Position numbers and translations under genes: made by a program. A stretch of 64,000 nt of DNA, taken from the NCBI RefSeq assembly GCF_026016445.1, contig NZ_CP096147.1:2640501-2704500 (forward strand). The letters run 5' to 3'. The notes under the pieces are model-generated. The model searched no databases. It saw only the letters and a program-made list of their open reading frames with translations, and had not been told where the DNA came from. The stretch comes from Cognatishimia activa (GTDB lineage Bacteria > Pseudomonadota > Alphaproteobacteria > Rhodobacterales > Rhodobacteraceae). Of the stretch, positions 10,621 to 19,385 are shown in pieces (position 1 is the stretch's first letter; every line of letters starts with the position of its first letter).

Positions 10621-11384
10621 CCCAACTTGATCCAATATTCTTAACGACACCGATCGCGCATCGTGCTTTGCACGACGTGAAAAATGGCCGCCCGGAAAAC
10701 AGCCGGGCCGCCATCCAAGCTGCGATTGATGCGGGCTATGGGATCGAAATAGATCTGCAATTGTCCCAAGACCAAATGCCAATGGTCTTTCACGACTATG
10801 ATCTGGCACGCCTGGCTGAGTGCAAGGGCCCAGTTCAACAAAAAACGTCACAAGAGCTGGCATCGATTCCGCTGATTGGCGGTGATGAAACGATCCCAGA
10901 TCTGAAAGAGGTGCTCGAACTGATCGATGGGCAGGTGCCATTACTGATCGAATTAAAAGACCAAGACGGACAAATGGGTGAAAACGTTGGTGCGCTAGAG
11001 GTGGCAACGGCGGACCTCCTGAGAAGCTACGACGGCCCCGTTGCACTGATGTCATTCAATCCAAATACCGTTGCCGCTCTGGCGCAGCTCTGTCCTAACA
11101 TTCCAAGGGGTTTGGTCACGAGTTCTTACAAGCCAGATGTTTGGGCACCGTTGTCCGCAACAGTCTGTGACCGGCTGCGTGACATCCCTGACTACGATCG
11201 CGTTGGTGCAACTTTCATCAGCCACGAAGTCTCTGATCTGAAGCGCGCCCGCGTCGCAGAGCTCAAAGCGCAGGGTGCGCGTGTGCTTTGCTGGACAGTG
11301 ACCTCGCCTAAATCTGAAGCACAAGCGCGTGAAGTAGCCGAGAACATCACCTTCGAACAGTATCTTGCACAACATCCCGCTTGA
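10617..11384 (+). CDS. glycerophosphodiester phosphodiesterase family protein
   Basis: A 255-residue GDPD-type phosphodiesterase with a TIM-barrel fold and no signal peptide, so probably cytoplasmic like UgpQ. The key motifs are AHRALHDV...PENS near residues 15-29, the metal-binding EIDLQ, and VFHDYDLARL. It would release glycerol 3-phosphate from deacylated phospholipid headgroups. ATGA at 10617-10620 couples it to ridA. The following acyltransferase gene begins within about 45 bases, consistent with a four-gene operon ending in the pterin dehydratase. Confidence 0.88.
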   Translation: MTQLDPIFLTTPIAHRALHDVKNGRPENSRAAIQAAIDAGYGIEIDLQLSQDQMPMVFHDYDLARLAECKGPVQQKTSQELASIPLIGGDETIPDLKEVLELIDGQVPLLIELKDQDGQMGENVGALEVATADLLRSYDGPVALMSFNPNTVAALAQLCPNIPRGLVTSSYKPDVWAPLSATVCDRLRDIPDYDRVGATFISHEVSDLKRARVAELKAQGARVLCWTVTSPKSEAQAREVAENITFEQYLAQHPA

Positions 11385-11428
11385 AGCCGCTGCCGACAAC
11401 GCCAAGTATGGCTAAGTGGGAAGGGTGC

Positions 11429-12610
11429 ATGTCAGACACTGCAATTGAAATTCAAGTTCACGCCAGTTTGGCAAGCATCAAAGCCAGCGACTGGGACGGC
11501 TGTGCTAATCCTGACAGAGGAGCACGCCCTGTTGATCCTTTCACCACGTACCGATTCCTGAAAGCTCTGGAAGATAGTGGATCTGTGGGACCTGGCACGG
11601 GCTGGCAGCCACAGTATGTCACTGCGCATGCAGATGGTGAAATGATCGCTGCCACTCCTCTTTATGCGAAAGGGCACAGTCAGGGCGAGTACGTCTTTGA
11701 TCACAACTGGGCGCACGCCTATGAAAACGCAGGCGGACGATATTATCCGAAACTGCAAATTGCTGTACCGTTCACACCCGCCACGGGTCGCCGATTTTTA
11801 ATCCGTCCGGGCTTTGAAGACGTCGGTCAAGCCGCATTGATGCAGGGCGCAATGGAGATCGCGAAGGTCAACCATGTGAGCTCTATCCACGCCACTTTCT
11901 GCACAGAGAAAGAGGCCAACGTCGGTCAGCGGCTGGGACTCCTAAATCGAACGGGGCAACAGTTTCACTGGATCAATCACTCTTACCCAGACTTTGAAGC
12001 CTACTTGGCCGACCTTAGCTCTCGCAAACGCAAGAACATTCGCAAAGAACGCGCTAGTGCTCAGGGGTTTGGTGGCAGCATTCGCAGCTACACTGGGGAC
12101 CAAATAGAGCCTCATCATTGGGACGCGCTCTGGACGTTTTATCAGGATACCGGCAGTCGCAAATGGGGCTCGCCCTACCTCACACGCTCCTTCTTTGACT
12201 TGATGCACGAAACCATGCGCGACGATGTGCTGTTGATCTTCGCTGAACGCGACGGATTACCAATCGCAGGTGCAATGAATGTCATTGGCCGCCACACGCT
12301 TTTTGGGCGTTACTGGGGCTGCATTGAGCATCATAACTGCCTGCATTTTGAAGTATGCTATTATCAGGCTATAGACTGGGCCATCGCAAATGGGCTGGAT
12401 CGGGTCGAAGCTGGCGCGCAGGGAGAACACAAACTGGCGCGCGGCTATTTACCGGTCAAAACCCACTCACTGCATTGGTTTTCTGATCCAAACTTTGCTG
12501 ATGCGATTGCCCGTTACCTTGTTGCAGAGCGCGAGGCCGTGAACGATGAGATTGAAGTCCTTACCGAATACGGCCCCTTTCGCAATGAAACACGGGAGGA
12601 ACAGGAATGA
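11429..12610 (+). CDS. FemAB-like / COG3146-type GNAT acyltransferase
   Basis: A 393-residue protein of the PF04339-type family, with a double GNAT fold related to FemAB aminoacyl transferases. It is recognisable by [40 protein letters not shown], and the C-terminal [18 protein letters not shown]. The substrate of the family is not established; links to peptidoglycan or other peptide substrates come from homology only. ATG 11429 has AAGG five bases upstream and is preferred over the overlapping TTG 11381 or ATG 11408. The next gene overlaps its end by ATGA at 12607-12610. Confidence 0.82.
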   Translation: MSDTAIEIQVHASLASIKASDWDGCANPDRGARPVDPFTTYRFLKALEDSGSVGPGTGWQPQYVTAHADGEMIAATPLYAKGHSQGEYVFDHNWAHAYENAGGRYYPKLQIAVPFTPATGRRFLIRPGFEDVGQAALMQGAMEIAKVNHVSSIHATFCTEKEANVGQRLGLLNRTGQQFHWINHSYPDFEAYLADLSSRKRKNIRKERASAQGFGGSIRSYTGDQIEPHHWDALWTFYQDTGSRKWGSPYLTRSFFDLMHETMRDDVLLIFAERDGLPIAGAMNVIGRHTLFGRYWGCIEHHNCLHFEVCYYQAIDWAIANGLDRVEAGAQGEHKLARGYLPVKTHSLHWFSDPNFADAIARYLVAEREAVNDEIEVLTEYGPFRNETREEQE

Positions 12611-12897
12611 CGGAAAAACTTAGCAATGCAGCACGGGAGGCAATGCTTGGACCTCTTTTAGAAAACGGCTGGCAGCTGGATCAATCGCGCGATGCGATTG
12701 CGAAGACGTTTAAGTTTGGCAGCTTTATCGAAGCTTTTGGCTGGATGACCCGTGCTGCCATATGGGCCGAGAAATGGAACCATCACCCGGAGTGGCGGAA
12801 TGTGTACAACCGCGTCGAGGTGACATTGACCACGCATGACGTCGATGGGCTTTCCTCTCTTGATGTGAAACTCGCCCGTAAAATGGATACTTTGTAG
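12607..12897 (+). CDS. phhB: 4a-hydroxytetrahydrobiopterin dehydratase
   Basis: A 96-residue pterin-4a-carbinolamine dehydratase, which regenerates the pterin cofactor of aromatic amino acid hydroxylases; in some bacteria it has other pterin roles. The signature EKWNHHPEW at about residues 57-65 carries the paired histidines of the active site, followed by [19 protein letters not shown]. No phenylalanine hydroxylase gene is present in this window. It is the last gene of the ridA operon, with an ATGA overlap to the preceding acyltransferase gene and a terminator directly downstream. Confidence 0.92.
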   Translation: MTEKLSNAAREAMLGPLLENGWQLDQSRDAIAKTFKFGSFIEAFGWMTRAAIWAEKWNHHPEWRNVYNRVEVTLTTHDVDGLSSLDVKLARKMDTL

Positions 12898-12916
12898 GTT
12901 TGAACTTTGGAACGAA

Positions 12917-12944
12917 AAAGGGCGGGGATTTCCCCGCCCTTTTC
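12917..12944. terminator. bidirectional Rho-independent terminator
   Basis: A 13-base stem (AAAAGGGCGGGGA/TCCCCGCCCTTTT) with a TT loop lies between the convergent phhB and peroxiredoxin genes. A- and T-tracts on both sides allow use in either direction. Confidence 0.9.
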
Positions 12945-12964
12945 TTTGTGGTTATCTCAAGACG

Positions 12965-13453
12965 TCAAATCTTTTCGAGCAGCTCCTCGCCGGTCGTCAG
13001 GCTACATACACCGGCTTCCTCTTCGAGATTCAAAACCTTCACAACGCCATCTTCAGCCAGCAAAGCAAAGCGTTTGCAACGGTTGAAGAAGCCTAGCGGA
13101 GGGACGTCAAATGCCAGTCCGAGCGCCTGAGTGAGTTCGCTCTGAGGGTCAGCAAGCATTGTTACGCCGGCCGCACCCGCTCCTGAGGCCTCGTCCCAAC
13201 GCTGCATGACGAAAGGATCGTTCACTGCAATGCAAATCACTTCTTCAACACCCTTGGCTTTGAAGCCATCTACAGTGCGCATGAAACTTGGCAAATGCGC
13301 GCGGTCGCAAGTGCCAGTGAATGCACCAGGCAGGCCAAAAAGCACAACCTTCCGTCCCTTGGTCAGACTCTCAAGTTCAACAAATTGCTGACCGTCCGCT
13401 CCCATGGTTGAAAGGCTAGCATTCGGCAAAGTGTCACCAACTGAAATCGTCAT
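12965..13453 (-). CDS. peroxiredoxin, Prx5 type
   Basis: A 162-residue thiol peroxidase of the AhpE/Prx5 group that reduces hydrogen peroxide and organic hydroperoxides. The peroxidatic site reads GAFTGTCD with Cys49; most relatives have PTC in place of GTC. A second cysteine, Cys150 (AGVCSL), sits where atypical two-Cys Prx5 enzymes keep their resolving cysteine. The protein is cytoplasmic, with no signal peptide. It is divergent from the ferredoxin-reductase-like gene, with 86 bases between the starts. A shared redox response of the two is possible but not shown. Confidence 0.9.
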   Translation of the reverse strand: MTISVGDTLPNASLSTMGADGQQFVELESLTKGRKVVLFGLPGAFTGTCDRAHLPSFMRTVDGFKAKGVEEVICIAVNDPFVMQRWDEASGAGAAGVTMLADPQSELTQALGLAFDVPPLGFFNRCKRFALLAEDGVVKVLNLEEEAGVCSLTTGEELLEKI

Positions 13454-13539
13454 TCCGCGTCTCCGTAATTGCGTTTCCTATTTCAAGGGATATAGGGTGA
13501 GCGCTGAAGTCGGCAACGCAAATTTCTGAGGTTTTGAAG

Positions 13540-14748
13540 ATGTCACATGTGATTGTTGTTGGCGCGGGACAAGCCGGAGCTTCCTGTGTCGCTAAATTGC
13601 GCAGCGAGGGCTTTGACGGTGACATCACTCTGATCGGGTCTGAACCTGCTCTGCCTTACCAAAGACCACCACTGTCTAAGAAATACCTACTGGGTGAAAT
13701 GGAGCTGGAACGCCTGTTTCTACGCCCTGAAACCTTCTACGAGCAAAACAATATTTCCTTGCGCCTTGGGGAAACCGTTGACGGAATAGATCCAATCGCG
13801 CGTACCGTTTCACTTGGAAAAACCACTCTTCAATATGACGAACTTGTCCTTGCGACAGGTTCACATCCGCGCCACCTGCCAGAGAGCATTGGTGGCACCC
13901 TCGATAATGTGTTTACCATGCGGGATCTGGCGGATGCAGATGCGATGGCACCCCATTTCGCTGAGGGAAAACACGTTCTCGTCGTGGGGGGCGGTTACAT
14001 CGGTCTGGAAGCAGCGGCTGTGGCGGCTTCGAAAGGGCTAAAAGTCACATTGGTCGAAATGGCGGACCGGATTTTACAGCGGGTCGCCGCCGCCGAGACA
14101 TCTGACTACTTCCGCACTCTACACAGCAGCCATGGCGTCGATATTCGCGAAGGGGTTGGCTTACAAAACCTTGTTGGGGATGAGCAAGTCACGGGAGCAG
14201 TTTTGTCTGATGGTTCCGAATTGTCCGTTGATTTTGTGATTGTTGGCGTGGGCATCACTCCGGGAGTGTCTCTAGCGGAAAAGGCCAAACTTGAAATCGA
14301 CAATGGCATACAAACAGATGCTCATGGGCGGACGTCAGATGCTCATATTTGGGCCGCCGGGGATTGCGCCTCTTTTCCCTATCGCGGAGACCGCATTCGA
14401 TTGGAAAGCGTGCCGAACGCCATCGATCAAGCAGAGGTCGTGGCGCAAAACATAATGGGCGCGGGCAAAGATTATGTGGCTAAGCCCTGGTTCTGGTCTG
14501 ATCAATACGATGTGAAACTGCAAATCGCCGGCCTGAATGCGGGCTTTGACACAGTCATTGTTCGCGACGGCGATGAAGGCAGCCAATCGGTCTGGTATTA
14601 CAAAGGTGATGAGTTGCTGGCCGTCGACGCCATGAACGCACCGCGCGACTACATGATCGGCAAGCGTTTGATCGAGGCTGGCAAATCCCCTTCTCCAGAG
14701 CGGGTCCGCAACCCTGAGACAGATATGAAGGCTCTTCTGAAAGCATGA
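13540..14748 (+). CDS. NAD(P)H-dependent ferredoxin/rubredoxin reductase-like flavoprotein
   Basis: A 402-residue FAD/NAD(P)-binding oxidoreductase of the putidaredoxin/rhodocoxin reductase type. The FAD site IVVGAGQAGASC is at the N-terminus. The NAD-binding VVGGGYIGLEAA lies in the middle, and the second FAD motif IWAAGDCA at about residue 270. A C-terminal reductase domain (KPWFWSDQYDVKLQIAG) follows. Its electron acceptor is not evident, since no ferredoxin or P450 gene is nearby. ATG 13540 has GAGG eight bases upstream. Its TGA overlaps the start of rsmD (ATGA). Confidence 0.88.
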   Translation: MSHVIVVGAGQAGASCVAKLRSEGFDGDITLIGSEPALPYQRPPLSKKYLLGEMELERLFLRPETFYEQNNISLRLGETVDGIDPIARTVSLGKTTLQYDELVLATGSHPRHLPESIGGTLDNVFTMRDLADADAMAPHFAEGKHVLVVGGGYIGLEAAAVAASKGLKVTLVEMADRILQRVAAAETSDYFRTLHSSHGVDIREGVGLQNLVGDEQVTGAVLSDGSELSVDFVIVGVGITPGVSLAEKAKLEIDNGIQTDAHGRTSDAHIWAAGDCASFPYRGDRIRLESVPNAIDQAEVVAQNIMGAGKDYVAKPWFWSDQYDVKLQIAGLNAGFDTVIVRDGDEGSQSVWYYKGDELLAVDAMNAPRDYMIGKRLIEAGKSPSPERVRNPETDMKALLKA

Positions 14749-15311
14749 GGATCGTTGCCGGACAATTCCGCGGGACGGCGCTGGCTGCTGTAGGCAAAGG
14801 CGACTCCGCCGCGCATCTGCGACCGACGACAGATCGAATACGTGAAAGCCTTTTCAACGTGCTGCAAGGTGGAAAATTCGGAAATCCAATTGCAGGTGCT
14901 CGCGTGCTTGACCTATTCGCGGGGACAGGCGCACTTGGCCTAGAGGCGCTGTCGCGCGGGGCGGAAAGCGTCTGCTTTGTTGACGATGGTCGCAAATCTC
15001 AAAACCTCATAAGGCAGAACATCCAAATCACACGCAGCAAAGCCTCTTGTACACTTCTAGGCCGAGACGCTGCGCGGCTACCTGCGAATTCTGATACGCC
15101 TTACGATCTGGTCTTTCTGGACCCTCCTTATGGAAAGGGACTGGGACTGAAAGCCCTGCAATCCGCTGTGAGCGGAGGCTGGATCGCCAATGACGCTTTG
15201 ATCGTCTTTGAAGAAAACGCACCGCAAATAGCGTCAGAGGGTTTCACGCTTCTGGACCAGCGAAAATACGGCGACACCCATATCACCTTTCTCGAATTCG
15301 CCGGGGATTGA
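14745..15311 (+). CDS. rsmD: 16S rRNA (guanine(966)-N2)-methyltransferase RsmD
   Basis: A 188-residue SAM-dependent methyltransferase that modifies G966 of 16S rRNA in the 30S subunit. It begins MRIVAGQFRG as is typical, followed by RPTTDRIRESLFN. The SAM site VLDLFAGTGALGLEALSRGA lies at about residues 49-68, and the catalytic DPPYG motif near residue 126. It overlaps the upstream reductase gene by ATGA. No terminator directly follows, and the next gene is 180 bases away. Confidence 0.95.
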   Translation: MRIVAGQFRGTALAAVGKGDSAAHLRPTTDRIRESLFNVLQGGKFGNPIAGARVLDLFAGTGALGLEALSRGAESVCFVDDGRKSQNLIRQNIQITRSKASCTLLGRDAARLPANSDTPYDLVFLDPPYGKGLGLKALQSAVSGGWIANDALIVFEENAPQIASEGFTLLDQRKYGDTHITFLEFAGD

Positions 15312-15490
15312 ACCGCGTTCACGATCATTCTCGGCATTGTGACATCTCCGATCCGTTTCTGTGCTAAGCTGGTTCCAGGATCGCGGGCCAATCCGGAACT
15401 GACACGAAGGCCCGAGGAAACGACGCAATACCCATTGGGCGTTTGAAGGTTCCGTGATCTCGGCCTGCTTGAGTAATCAAGGAGGAGAAA

Positions 15491-16351
15491 ATGGTTCAAA
15501 CCATTGGGAACCCATTGTCTTGGGGCGCTAAGGCGCTCGGCAGCACTGGACGCACAGCTGGCGAAGTCGCGGCTCATCTGGGCGGCGATGCAGAAACGAC
15601 GCCAAAGATTCAAAAGCTGAGCATGGACGATATCCGTGCGGCTCTCTCGTTAGGTTGGCAAGACGTATTGAAGTTTCGCAGCGACGTTCTGGCGCTTGTG
15701 GTGATATATCCGCTGATCGGATTTGCCTTGGCTTTTCTGGCCTTTGAGCAAGCGTTGCTACCCATGCTGTTTCCGATGGCGGCAGGTTTTGCGCTCTTAG
15801 GGCCAGTTGCCAGCATTGGAATGTATGAAATCAGTCGTCAGAACGAAGAAAACGGGTCAGCGAGTTGGGGATCAGCGCTGTCAGCTTTACGCGGCCGCGT
15901 GGTCGGACCCGTTATGACGCTTGGCTTCTTTATGCTGGGCTGGTTCATGCTTTGGATGGCGGCAGCCTTTGCGATCTACTCAGTAACACTTGGTCCGGCA
16001 ATGCCGACGAGCACCATGGGTTTCATATCGGATGTCTTCACCACTTCGGCAGGGTGGAGCATGATCATGGCTGGAATGGCCGTTGGGGCTTTCTTTGCCG
16101 TGGTGGTCTTACTGGTTTCTGCCATCGGATTCCCGATGTTAATCGACAGGCCTGTCGGATTGCCGGTTGCTGTGGTCACCTCCGCAAGCGTGGTTCGGCA
16201 GAATTTAATGCCGATGATCGGCTGGGGTGTGACTGTGGCAGTCCTACTCGCCTTGGCATCTATCCCGGTCTTTCTTGGGCTGATCCTTGTACTGCCTTGG
16301 CTTGGTCACGCGACATGGCATCTCTACCGGATGGCTGTCAGTTACGACTAA
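15491..16351 (+). CDS. DUF2189 family integral membrane protein
   Basis: A 286-residue membrane protein of the DUF2189 family. After about 60 soluble residues come six probable transmembrane segments, beginning with LALVVIYPLIGFALAFLAF. LLGPVASIGMYEISR is a recognisable family stretch. No function is established. GGAGGAGAAA gives a very strong ribosome-binding site for ATG 15491. The 179-base upstream gap contains TTGTGA...TGTGCT spaced by 17 bases as a possible weak promoter. A terminator directly follows the stop, so it is probably monocistronic. Confidence 0.82.
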   Translation: MVQTIGNPLSWGAKALGSTGRTAGEVAAHLGGDAETTPKIQKLSMDDIRAALSLGWQDVLKFRSDVLALVVIYPLIGFALAFLAFEQALLPMLFPMAAGFALLGPVASIGMYEISRQNEENGSASWGSALSALRGRVVGPVMTLGFFMLGWFMLWMAAAFAIYSVTLGPAMPTSTMGFISDVFTTSAGWSMIMAGMAVGAFFAVVVLLVSAIGFPMLIDRPVGLPVAVVTSASVVRQNLMPMIGWGVTVAVLLALASIPVFLGLILVLPWLGHATWHLYRMAVSYD

Positions 16352-16356
16352 AATCT

Positions 16357-16380
16357 AAGGGCGCCGTGAGGCGCCCTTTT
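16357..16380. terminator. bidirectional Rho-independent terminator
   Basis: AAGGGCGCC and GGCGCCCTT pair around a GTGA tetraloop and are followed by T on the + strand. It separates the convergent DUF2189 and map genes. The A/T tracts are short on the minus side. Confidence 0.85.
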
Positions 16381-16381
16381 C

Positions 16382-17191
16382 TTAGCTTTTGTAGGTCGGA
16401 TGAAATGTCCCGGCGGGCGAGAGTGTGAATATCTCAAACCCGTCTGACGTGACCCCAATTGAATGCTCAAATTGCGCCGACAGAGATTTGTCGCGGGTCA
16501 CAGCGGTCCAATCATCTGCAAGCACTTTGGTCTCTGGACGACCCAGATTGATCATCGGCTCGATCGTAAAGAACATACCTTCTTCCAGTACTGGACCTGT
16601 TCCCGGGCGTCCATAATGCAGGACATTTGGTGGCTCGTGGAATTGACGCCCGAGCCCGTGTCCGCAGAAGTCGCGTACAACGCTCATACGGTGCCCTTCT
16701 GCAAAGCTCTGGATAGCGTGACCAATGTCGCCAAAGGTATTCCCTGGCTTCACGGTTTCGATGCCCTTCATCAAGGCATCATGAGTGATTTGGATCAGAC
16801 GTTCGGATTTCCGAGACAACCTACCCGCCACGTACATGCGGCTTGAATCGCCAAACCAACCATCCACTATCGTGGTCACATCGATGTTCAGGATATCGCC
16901 ATCCTTCAGCTTTTTCTCGCCCGGAATACCGTGACAAACCACGTGGTTCACAGAAATGCAGCTGGCGTGCTGATAGCCTTTGTAACCGATGGTCGCTGAC
17001 TTGGCACCTGCCGCTTCCACCTTTTCGGTGATGATCCGGTCGATCTCACCTGTCGTCTGGCCCGGATAAACATGCTCCGCGATCTCATCGAGAATCTTTG
17101 CAGTCACCTGACCGGCGGCATGCATACCGGCATAGTCAGCCTGCTGATAGATCTTGATCCCATCACGGGTTTGTCCTGCCCTACCAATCAT
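16382..17191 (-). CDS. map: type I methionine aminopeptidase
   Basis: A 269-residue cytosolic metalloprotease that removes the N-terminal methionine from nascent proteins. The five metal ligands are recognisable: Asp in NIDVTTIVDG, Asp in WFGDSSR, His in CGHGLGRQFHEPP, Glu in TIEPM, and Glu in QFEHSIG. NHVVCHGIP provides the substrate-binding His. The length matches the family. The gene runs toward the bidirectional terminator at 16357-16380. sfsA lies 68 bases upstream on the same strand. Confidence 0.96.
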   Translation of the reverse strand: MIGRAGQTRDGIKIYQQADYAGMHAAGQVTAKILDEIAEHVYPGQTTGEIDRIITEKVEAAGAKSATIGYKGYQHASCISVNHVVCHGIPGEKKLKDGDILNIDVTTIVDGWFGDSSRMYVAGRLSRKSERLIQITHDALMKGIETVKPGNTFGDIGHAIQSFAEGHRMSVVRDFCGHGLGRQFHEPPNVLHYGRPGTGPVLEEGMFFTIEPMINLGRPETKVLADDWTAVTRDKSLSAQFEHSIGVTSDGFEIFTLSPAGTFHPTYKS

Positions 17192-17259
17192 ATGGTGTGC
17201 TCCAAGTGGTCAAAGTTTCTTCTACTTAGGATGGATTGTCCTAAAGAACCAGAGGGGCC

Positions 17260-17964
17260 TTAGCGAATAAACGGCAATGATTTTCCGATGAGAATTTCCT
17301 GTGGAGTGATTTGGCAATCATACGCAAGAACCTGAACGCCAGCATCAATCGCTACATCAAACGCCGTCGCATAAGTCGGATCAATGTCCTCTGCCAATGT
17401 CACGTGATCGCAATCGGTTCGTTGGACGAGGTACAGCATCATGGCCTTATCCCCATTTCGCACAACTTCCGTTAGCTCTCCAAGATGCTTCGTTCCCCGC
17501 GAAGTCACGCTGTCAGGAAACTCCGCCTTTCCCGGCTCACGTGAAAGGGTCACCGATTTCACCTCGACATAGAGATCAGGCGCGGCTTCTTTTGTGAGTA
17601 GAAAATCGATCCGGCTGTTCTGGCCGTATTTCACCTCTGGTCTAATGGTCTGGTAATCCGCCAACTCTGGGAGTTCCTTCGCCATCAGCGCTGCCTTTAG
17701 AGCACGGTTCGGGACCGATGTGTCCACGCCAGTGAAATGACCATTTTCATGATCCACGATACGCCAGCCGTATTTGAGTTTCTTCTTGGGATCATCATTG
17801 GGTTCAAGCCAAATCCTGATCCCCGGATCCTTCAGCCCCATCATGGAGCCTGGATTGGCGCAATGAGCAGTTATCTCTGTTCCATCTTCCAGCCGCGCGT
17901 CAGCGAGGAAGCGCTTGTAGCGTTTGATGAGGGTGGCTGGGACAAGGTCTTGGGCAAAATTCAT
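17260..17964 (-). CDS. sfsA: DNA/RNA nuclease SfsA
   Basis: A 234-residue SfsA protein, the usual family length. It was first named for sugar-fermentation stimulation and is now regarded as a nuclease. It begins with FAQDLVPATLIKRYKRFLADARLEDG. The PD-(D/E)xK-type catalytic core appears as SRIDFLL and YVEVKSVTL. I choose ATG 17964; the frame stays open upstream to 18090 but would overlap the candidate TetR operator and part of the divergent TetR gene. sfsA is divergent from tetR and 68 bases upstream of map. Confidence 0.92.
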   Translation of the reverse strand: MNFAQDLVPATLIKRYKRFLADARLEDGTEITAHCANPGSMMGLKDPGIRIWLEPNDDPKKKLKYGWRIVDHENGHFTGVDTSVPNRALKAALMAKELPELADYQTIRPEVKYGQNSRIDFLLTKEAAPDLYVEVKSVTLSREPGKAEFPDSVTSRGTKHLGELTEVVRNGDKAMMLYLVQRTDCDHVTLAEDIDPTYATAFDVAIDAGVQVLAYDCQITPQEILIGKSLPFIR

Positions 17965-18030
17965 AGGCTTAACTGCCCCACACTTTGATCCAATCAAAGC
18001 ACGGGGTTGCCGTTTGTTTCGAACTTTATA

Positions 18031-18046
18031 TCTATCTAATGATAGA
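18031..18046. promoter_or_regulatory. candidate TetR operator between sfsA and tetR
   Basis: TCTATC and GATAGA form a perfect 6-base inverted repeat with a 4-base TAAT spacer. The site is 21 bases upstream of the TetR start (18068) and 67 bases upstream of the sfsA start, within an AT-rich patch that could serve as a -10 region. Geometry and location fit TetR autoregulation. Binding is inferred. Confidence 0.5.
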
Positions 18047-18067
18047 CAACCAAAGTTAAGTGAGCCC

Positions 18068-18604
18068 GTGACACGTTCTGATACAGCCAATCGAATCTTA
18101 AATGTGGCAGAGAAAGCCGCGCGGGCTGGAGGCTATGGTGCCTTTAGCTTCCGAGAGATTGCCGCAGAAATCGGGATTAAATCCGCCTCTGTTCACTATC
18201 ATTTCCCGACAAAGGAGGCCTTGGGTGAAGCATTGGCGGCCAGATACACTGATCGCTTTCTAAGTGCATTGGGTGATCCACACTCCGGTTCGCGGCATGA
18301 AAACTTGCAGTCCTATATCCAGAACTATGCAAAAGCACTGAAAGACGACGGGCTAATGTGTCTCTGCGGCATGTTCGGAGCCGAGATTCAAAAGCTGCCA
18401 GAATCTGTCGCCAGGCAAACCCAAGACTTTTTCAAACGCAACCTCGTATGGCTTGAATCTGTCTACATGGCGGCAGGTGCAAATGAGATCGAAGCGCGAC
18501 AAAATGCTGCCAGCCTAATCTCTTGTCTAGAGGGAGCCATGATCCTTGCGCGTGCGATGGAAGATTCAGACCTATTTGACCAAGCAACTGCCCATCTTGG
18601 CTGA
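18068..18604 (+). CDS. TetR/AcrR family transcriptional regulator
   Basis: A 178-residue TetR-family repressor. The N-terminal helix-turn-helix is typical: FREIAAEIGIKSASVHYHFPTKEALGEAL at about residues 27-55. The ligand domain contains LMCLCGMFGAE, whose two nearby cysteines recall electrophile- or thiol-sensing TetR proteins; that is only a resemblance. No ATG is available in frame near the correct position, so GTG 18068 is taken as the start, just after the candidate operator. It is divergent from sfsA and 61 bases upstream of the cinA-type gene. Either neighbour could be a target. Confidence 0.85.
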   Translation: MTRSDTANRILNVAEKAARAGGYGAFSFREIAAEIGIKSASVHYHFPTKEALGEALAARYTDRFLSALGDPHSGSRHENLQSYIQNYAKALKDDGLMCLCGMFGAEIQKLPESVARQTQDFFKRNLVWLESVYMAAGANEIEARQNAASLISCLEGAMILARAMEDSDLFDQATAHLG

Positions 18605-18665
18605 GCCCTTTTGACTTGTCTCATCGGATGGTCACGCTAATTTGCCAGCGATTGAAGGAGCCATC

Positions 18666-19385
18666 ATGCAAAACCCAACCGCAGCAATGGTCGTTATCGG
18701 CGACGAAATCCTTTCCGGTCGCACGCGCGATGCGAATATGCATTTTTTAGCCTGTGAACTAACGCAAAAAGGCATCGATCTCAAAGAAGTTCGCGTGATC
18801 AGCGATGACGCTTCGATTATCACTGAAACCGTGAAACAAGTGGCGGGATCTTACGACCATGTGTTCACCTCAGGTGGTATTGGTCCGACGCATGATGATA
18901 TCACCGCCGATTGTGTTGCCGCTGCCTTTGGTCAACACATCGATGTCCGCGCTGATGCCAGAGACTTGCTGCAAGCCCACTACGACAAGACCGGACGAGA
19001 ATTGAATGAGGCCCGGCTTCGCATGGCGCGTATTCCAGATGATGCGACCTTGATCGAAAACCCGATTTCCATCGCGCCAGGTTTCGCAATCGAAAATGTC
19101 TATGTCATGGCAGGTGTTCCCTCGGTATTCAAAGCGATGGTTGCCAGCGTACTTCCCGGCCTTACCGGTGGGGCACCACTCCTTTCTGTTTCAGAAAGGA
19201 TTGAGCGTGGAGAAGGTGATATTGCGGGGCCTCTGGCAGTATTGGCGGAAAAATACAGTGACCTGTCGATTGGCTCCTACCCGTTTCAGGACAATGGGCT
19301 TTATGGTGCGAACATCGTTGCAAGAGGCACGGACCAAGCTCAGCTTGATGCCTTTGTGACAAACCTAAAGAAAGTATTCGCGTGA
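18666..19385 (+). CDS. competence/damage-inducible protein A (CinA N-terminal type, molybdopterin-binding domain)
   Basis: A 239-residue protein consisting only of the MoaB/Mog-like domain found at the N-terminus of CinA, without the C-terminal PncC deamidase domain. Motifs include VVIGDEILSGRTRDAN, FTSGGIGPTHDDITADCVA and MAGVPSVFKAM. CinA-type proteins are linked to nucleotide or pyridine-nucleotide repair; the exact reaction of the stand-alone form is unclear. AAGGAG six bases upstream supports ATG 18666. The following GNAT gene overlaps it by 4 bases with a GTG start. Confidence 0.87.
   Translation: MQNPTAAMVVIGDEILSGRTRDANMHFLACELTQKGIDLKEVRVISDDASIITETVKQVAGSYDHVFTSGGIGPTHDDITADCVAAAFGQHIDVRADARDLLQAHYDKTGRELNEARLRMARIPDDATLIENPISIAPGFAIENVYVMAGVPSVFKAMVASVLPGLTGGAPLLSVSERIERGEGDIAGPLAVLAEKYSDLSIGSYPFQDNGLYGANIVARGTDQAQLDAFVTNLKKVFA

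Noticed and set aside
10270..11055. Long minus-strand open frame (261 codons) opposite ridA and the GDPD gene
   Set aside because: It is antisense to two well-supported enzymes, crosses their boundary, and shows no recognisable domain.
17965..18090. Extended N-terminus of SfsA in the upstream open frame
   Set aside because: It would overlap the candidate TetR operator and the start of the TetR gene; conserved SfsA sequence begins at the ATG at 17964.
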